Source of the DNA: a virus
DNA length: 23,969 bases
Reading direction: 5' to 3' (one strand)
Virus record (IMG/VR): IMGVR_UViG_3300006735_000256
Coordinates: 1 to 23,969 of that record
Shown here: piece after piece, positions 22,252-23,969 of the stretch
Position numbering within the stretch: position 1 is the stretch's first letter
How the letters are laid out: each line of letters opens with the position of its first letter
Made by a program: the position numbers and the translations under genes
Notes under the pieces: generated by a model
The model's input: the letters and a program-made list of their open reading frames with translations, nothing else
Told to the model about the DNA's origin: nothing
Database searches by the model: none

Positions 22252-23843
22252 TGCCGACAGTATTTCAAACAGGAGAGCGAGAGGGTAGACCTCTATTCCC
22301 CGATAGGCTTTACTACACATCCGCGCAAAAGGTAGCAGACATTCTGCAAATTCCTTTACCCGACCCTGTCCCTATGTATCAAAACAACTCAAACACGCAT
22401 GTTTTCATATCAGCGAGGGATTACCGATTAGTCGGTTTTGAAGTGGGGGACACAATTGAACTTACTTCGGACAACGAATTTCCTCATGAATGTGTAATAG
22501 CCTCAATAGCCGTCGCCACTTCCGGTAGCAATAAATTTGTCGGGTTAGAAATGTCTCCCGGCACAAGTAATACATTTGATATAACAGAAAACGCGGAAGT
22601 TCAAAGTCTTCAATCATTCACTAATGGTAAGCGTAAGGGTGTCACAAAGAAACAGGTTGAAACACTCATCCTAAGAACGCAAGACAAGATAGACAACTTG
22701 ACAAACAATTCTTGGCGACCTATGTTGCAGACTGCTGAATATCTTAACTTTGATACTTACAAACCATACCGTCGCAGATACTATACAGATTATGTTGGTT
22801 CTGTTCCTTTGATGTTTCGCAATGCTCAACAAATACTAAGACTTGAAATATGGCAGGGTGCTGATTATCGCGAAATAGCCGCGGCTGAAATACGATTGAA
22901 AGTTGATGACTTCACACAACTAACTGCTGATACCGATAAAGTATTCTTATGTCCGGGCGGTGGTGGCGTAGCAACATTGACTGTTGGTAATGGGTCTTCT
23001 AAGTTCCGCGCGCAATTTGACAATGTAAGCACAGCACAGCAATTATCCGACCTTATTAACAAAGACTTACGAAAAGGCAAAGCCGCAACAGAATTCAGTC
23101 CATCATTCATATTAGAAGATGCGACAGAAACAGACGGAACAATAACAGCAAATGTGCATCATGAGTTTATGGCATCGGCTAATGCAGATTATGGCGGCGG
23201 TCAAGTAAAAATTACTTCTATGCGTCGCGGTGAAGCGGGTGAAAATTCAACTTATGCTTGCACATCTTCCGGCATCACATTCTCCGGCGCAACAGATGTG
23301 TCAACCACAGTTCAATCCTCAACATCCTCAACTATCACCGTCGCTGATGTGACAGGGCTTGTGCCTTTCGGCATCATCAACATAGGTAGCGCATACGGTT
23401 ATTACACTAGCATTACAGGAACAACACTCAACGGAGTTGTAGACCTCGTAGGTGATATTAGCGCGGCGGCAACCAACGGCGCGACACTTCTTCAAAAGAA
23501 ATTCAAGATTGATTATGTCGGAACAACCACAGGCGACGAGGCTCGTCTTCGCGATTGGTGGGCCGACTACGATATGGGTGTTATTTATTTTAACAACTCA
23601 TACCCCTACTTCTCATGGAACGCAGTCAAGGTATCGTATGTCTATGGTGAGCGGTATGTCGAAAAAGCAATTGAAGATATATGCACCAAATTGGTCGCGA
23701 TGGATTTGATACTGTCCGACGACCGAAGCGTGCTACTACCCGAAGGAACACAGAATGTGGACTTGGGTAGCAAGTATCAATTATTCAAAGCGCAGGTTGC
23801 GGAGACGCTACCGCGCTACACAGAAGTAATGACGGTGTTGTGA
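22251..23843 (+). CDS. Probable head-tail connector (adaptor) with a beta-domain insertion
   Basis: 530 residues. The N-terminal region ends in a helical segment typical of adaptor proteins (VTKKQVETLILRTQDKIDNL, 131-150, then NNSW). The C-terminal 72 residues (VKVSYVYGERYVEKAIEDIC, then KLVAMDLIL) match the other half of an HK97 gp6-like adaptor, in which a VxVxYxYG strand precedes a long helix. Between them lies about 300 residues of beta-rich sequence, including TITVADVTGLVPFGIINIG and YYTSITGTTLNGV, a beta-domain pattern often found in tail-associated phage proteins. The position after the capsid genes fits. I infer a connector ring on the portal carrying an inserted external domain; a baseplate or neck protein is the alternative. 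Confidence 0.75.
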   Translation: MPTVFQTGEREGRPLFPDRLYYTSAQKVADILQIPLPDPVPMYQNNSNTHVFISARDYRLVGFEVGDTIELTSDNEFPHECVIASIAVATSGSNKFVGLEMSPGTSNTFDITENAEVQSLQSFTNGKRKGVTKKQVETLILRTQDKIDNLTNNSWRPMLQTAEYLNFDTYKPYRRRYYTDYVGSVPLMFRNAQQILRLEIWQGADYREIAAAEIRLKVDDFTQLTADTDKVFLCPGGGGVATLTVGNGSSKFRAQFDNVSTAQQLSDLINKDLRKGKAATEFSPSFILEDATETDGTITANVHHEFMASANADYGGGQVKITSMRRGEAGENSTYACTSSGITFSGATDVSTTVQSSTSSTITVADVTGLVPFGIINIGSAYGYYTSITGTTLNGVVDLVGDISAAATNGATLLQKKFKIDYVGTTTGDEARLRDWWADYDMGVIYFNNSYPYFSWNAVKVSYVYGERYVEKAIEDICTKLVAMDLILSDDRSVLLPEGTQNVDLGSKYQLFKAQVAETLPRYTEVMTVL

Positions 23844-23847
23844 TAAT

Positions 23848-23969
23848 ATGAACCCAATGAAAGAAGCATGGATATTGTTGAAAGGCAATCCCGGCATGCG
23901 CGATGCAGACGGCAAACCTATTGAACACCCTGCCGCTATGGTGTATGATAACCTCCGCCAACACATTCC
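23848..23969 (+). CDS. N-terminus of next gene (cut off by the window end)
   Basis: An open frame begins at ATG 23848 four bases after the connector stop and runs off the window after 40 codons. It starts MNPMKEAWILLKGNP, sharing the Trp-x-x-Leu-Lys motif with the proteins at 51 and 6090. By place it could be a head-completion, tail-terminator or other neck protein, but the fragment is too short to say. Confidence 0.7.
   Translation, partial: MNPMKEAWILLKGNPGMRDADGKPIEHPAAMVYDNLRQHI

Noticed and set aside
21892-22320. 142-codon minus-strand open frame
   Set aside because: It covers two good + strand genes, one with a clear zinc ribbon. Nothing in its translation looks like a known protein.

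Overview
The window looks like the packaging and virion-assembly module of a tailed double-stranded DNA virus (Caudoviricetes-type, HK97 capsid lineage). Every gene I accept is on the + strand. Genes are packed head to tail, with 1-4 base ATGA/TAATG overlaps or gaps under 40 bases, so there is no non-coding stretch near 300 bases and no room for tRNAs or a CRISPR array. The best host guess is a marine archaeon, with a virus of the magrovirus type that infects Marine Group II Euryarchaeota (Poseidoniales). The grounds are the archaeal-style Shine-Dalgarno sites (AGGTGAT or GAGGTGAT, pairing with the AUCACCUC stretch of 16S rRNA, 3-6 bases before the start), the abundance of small zinc-ribbon proteins, and the gene set. 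The host is an inference; no host gene is present.

Layout. 1-4243: tail end of an unknown gene, then three unrecognised proteins of 206, 603 and 583 residues. The last two seem to share a helical domain on either side of their junction. 4248-5648: large terminase subunit. 5645-7849: a run of small proteins, most of them Cys-rich or Lys-rich; three carry basic domains of a type seen in marine viruses. 7836-9236: a 466-residue protein with a LAGLIDADG-like domain. 9236-11077: portal, with two zinc-ribbon insertions and a Gly/Pro/Met-rich tail. 11115-12156: three small proteins, one ending in the same motif as the scaffold. 12168-18026: a 1,952-residue protein whose C-terminal part looks like an ATP-dependent DNA ligase core without catalytic residues. 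18023-19477: prohead protease joined to a scaffold, with an internal in-frame start for the scaffold alone. 19477-20616: major capsid protein. 20628-22251: small capsid-associated candidates and a zinc-ribbon protein. 22251-23843: probable head-tail connector. 23848 to the end: start of a further gene.

How they would work together: the scaffold and protease build and mature the procapsid of major capsid protein around the portal vertex. The terminase pumps DNA through the portal. Small proteins after the capsid gene decorate the shell, and the connector closes the vertex and receives the tail. The giant protein, the zinc-ribbon cluster and the genes before the terminase sit inside this module and are probably virion or packaging components, but their roles are not known from sequence alone.

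The most notable points are the pseudo-ligase in the giant protein, the nested protease/scaffold gene, the scaffold-tail motif shared with a second small protein, the zinc ribbons built into the portal, and a WxxLK motif at the N-terminus of three unrelated proteins.
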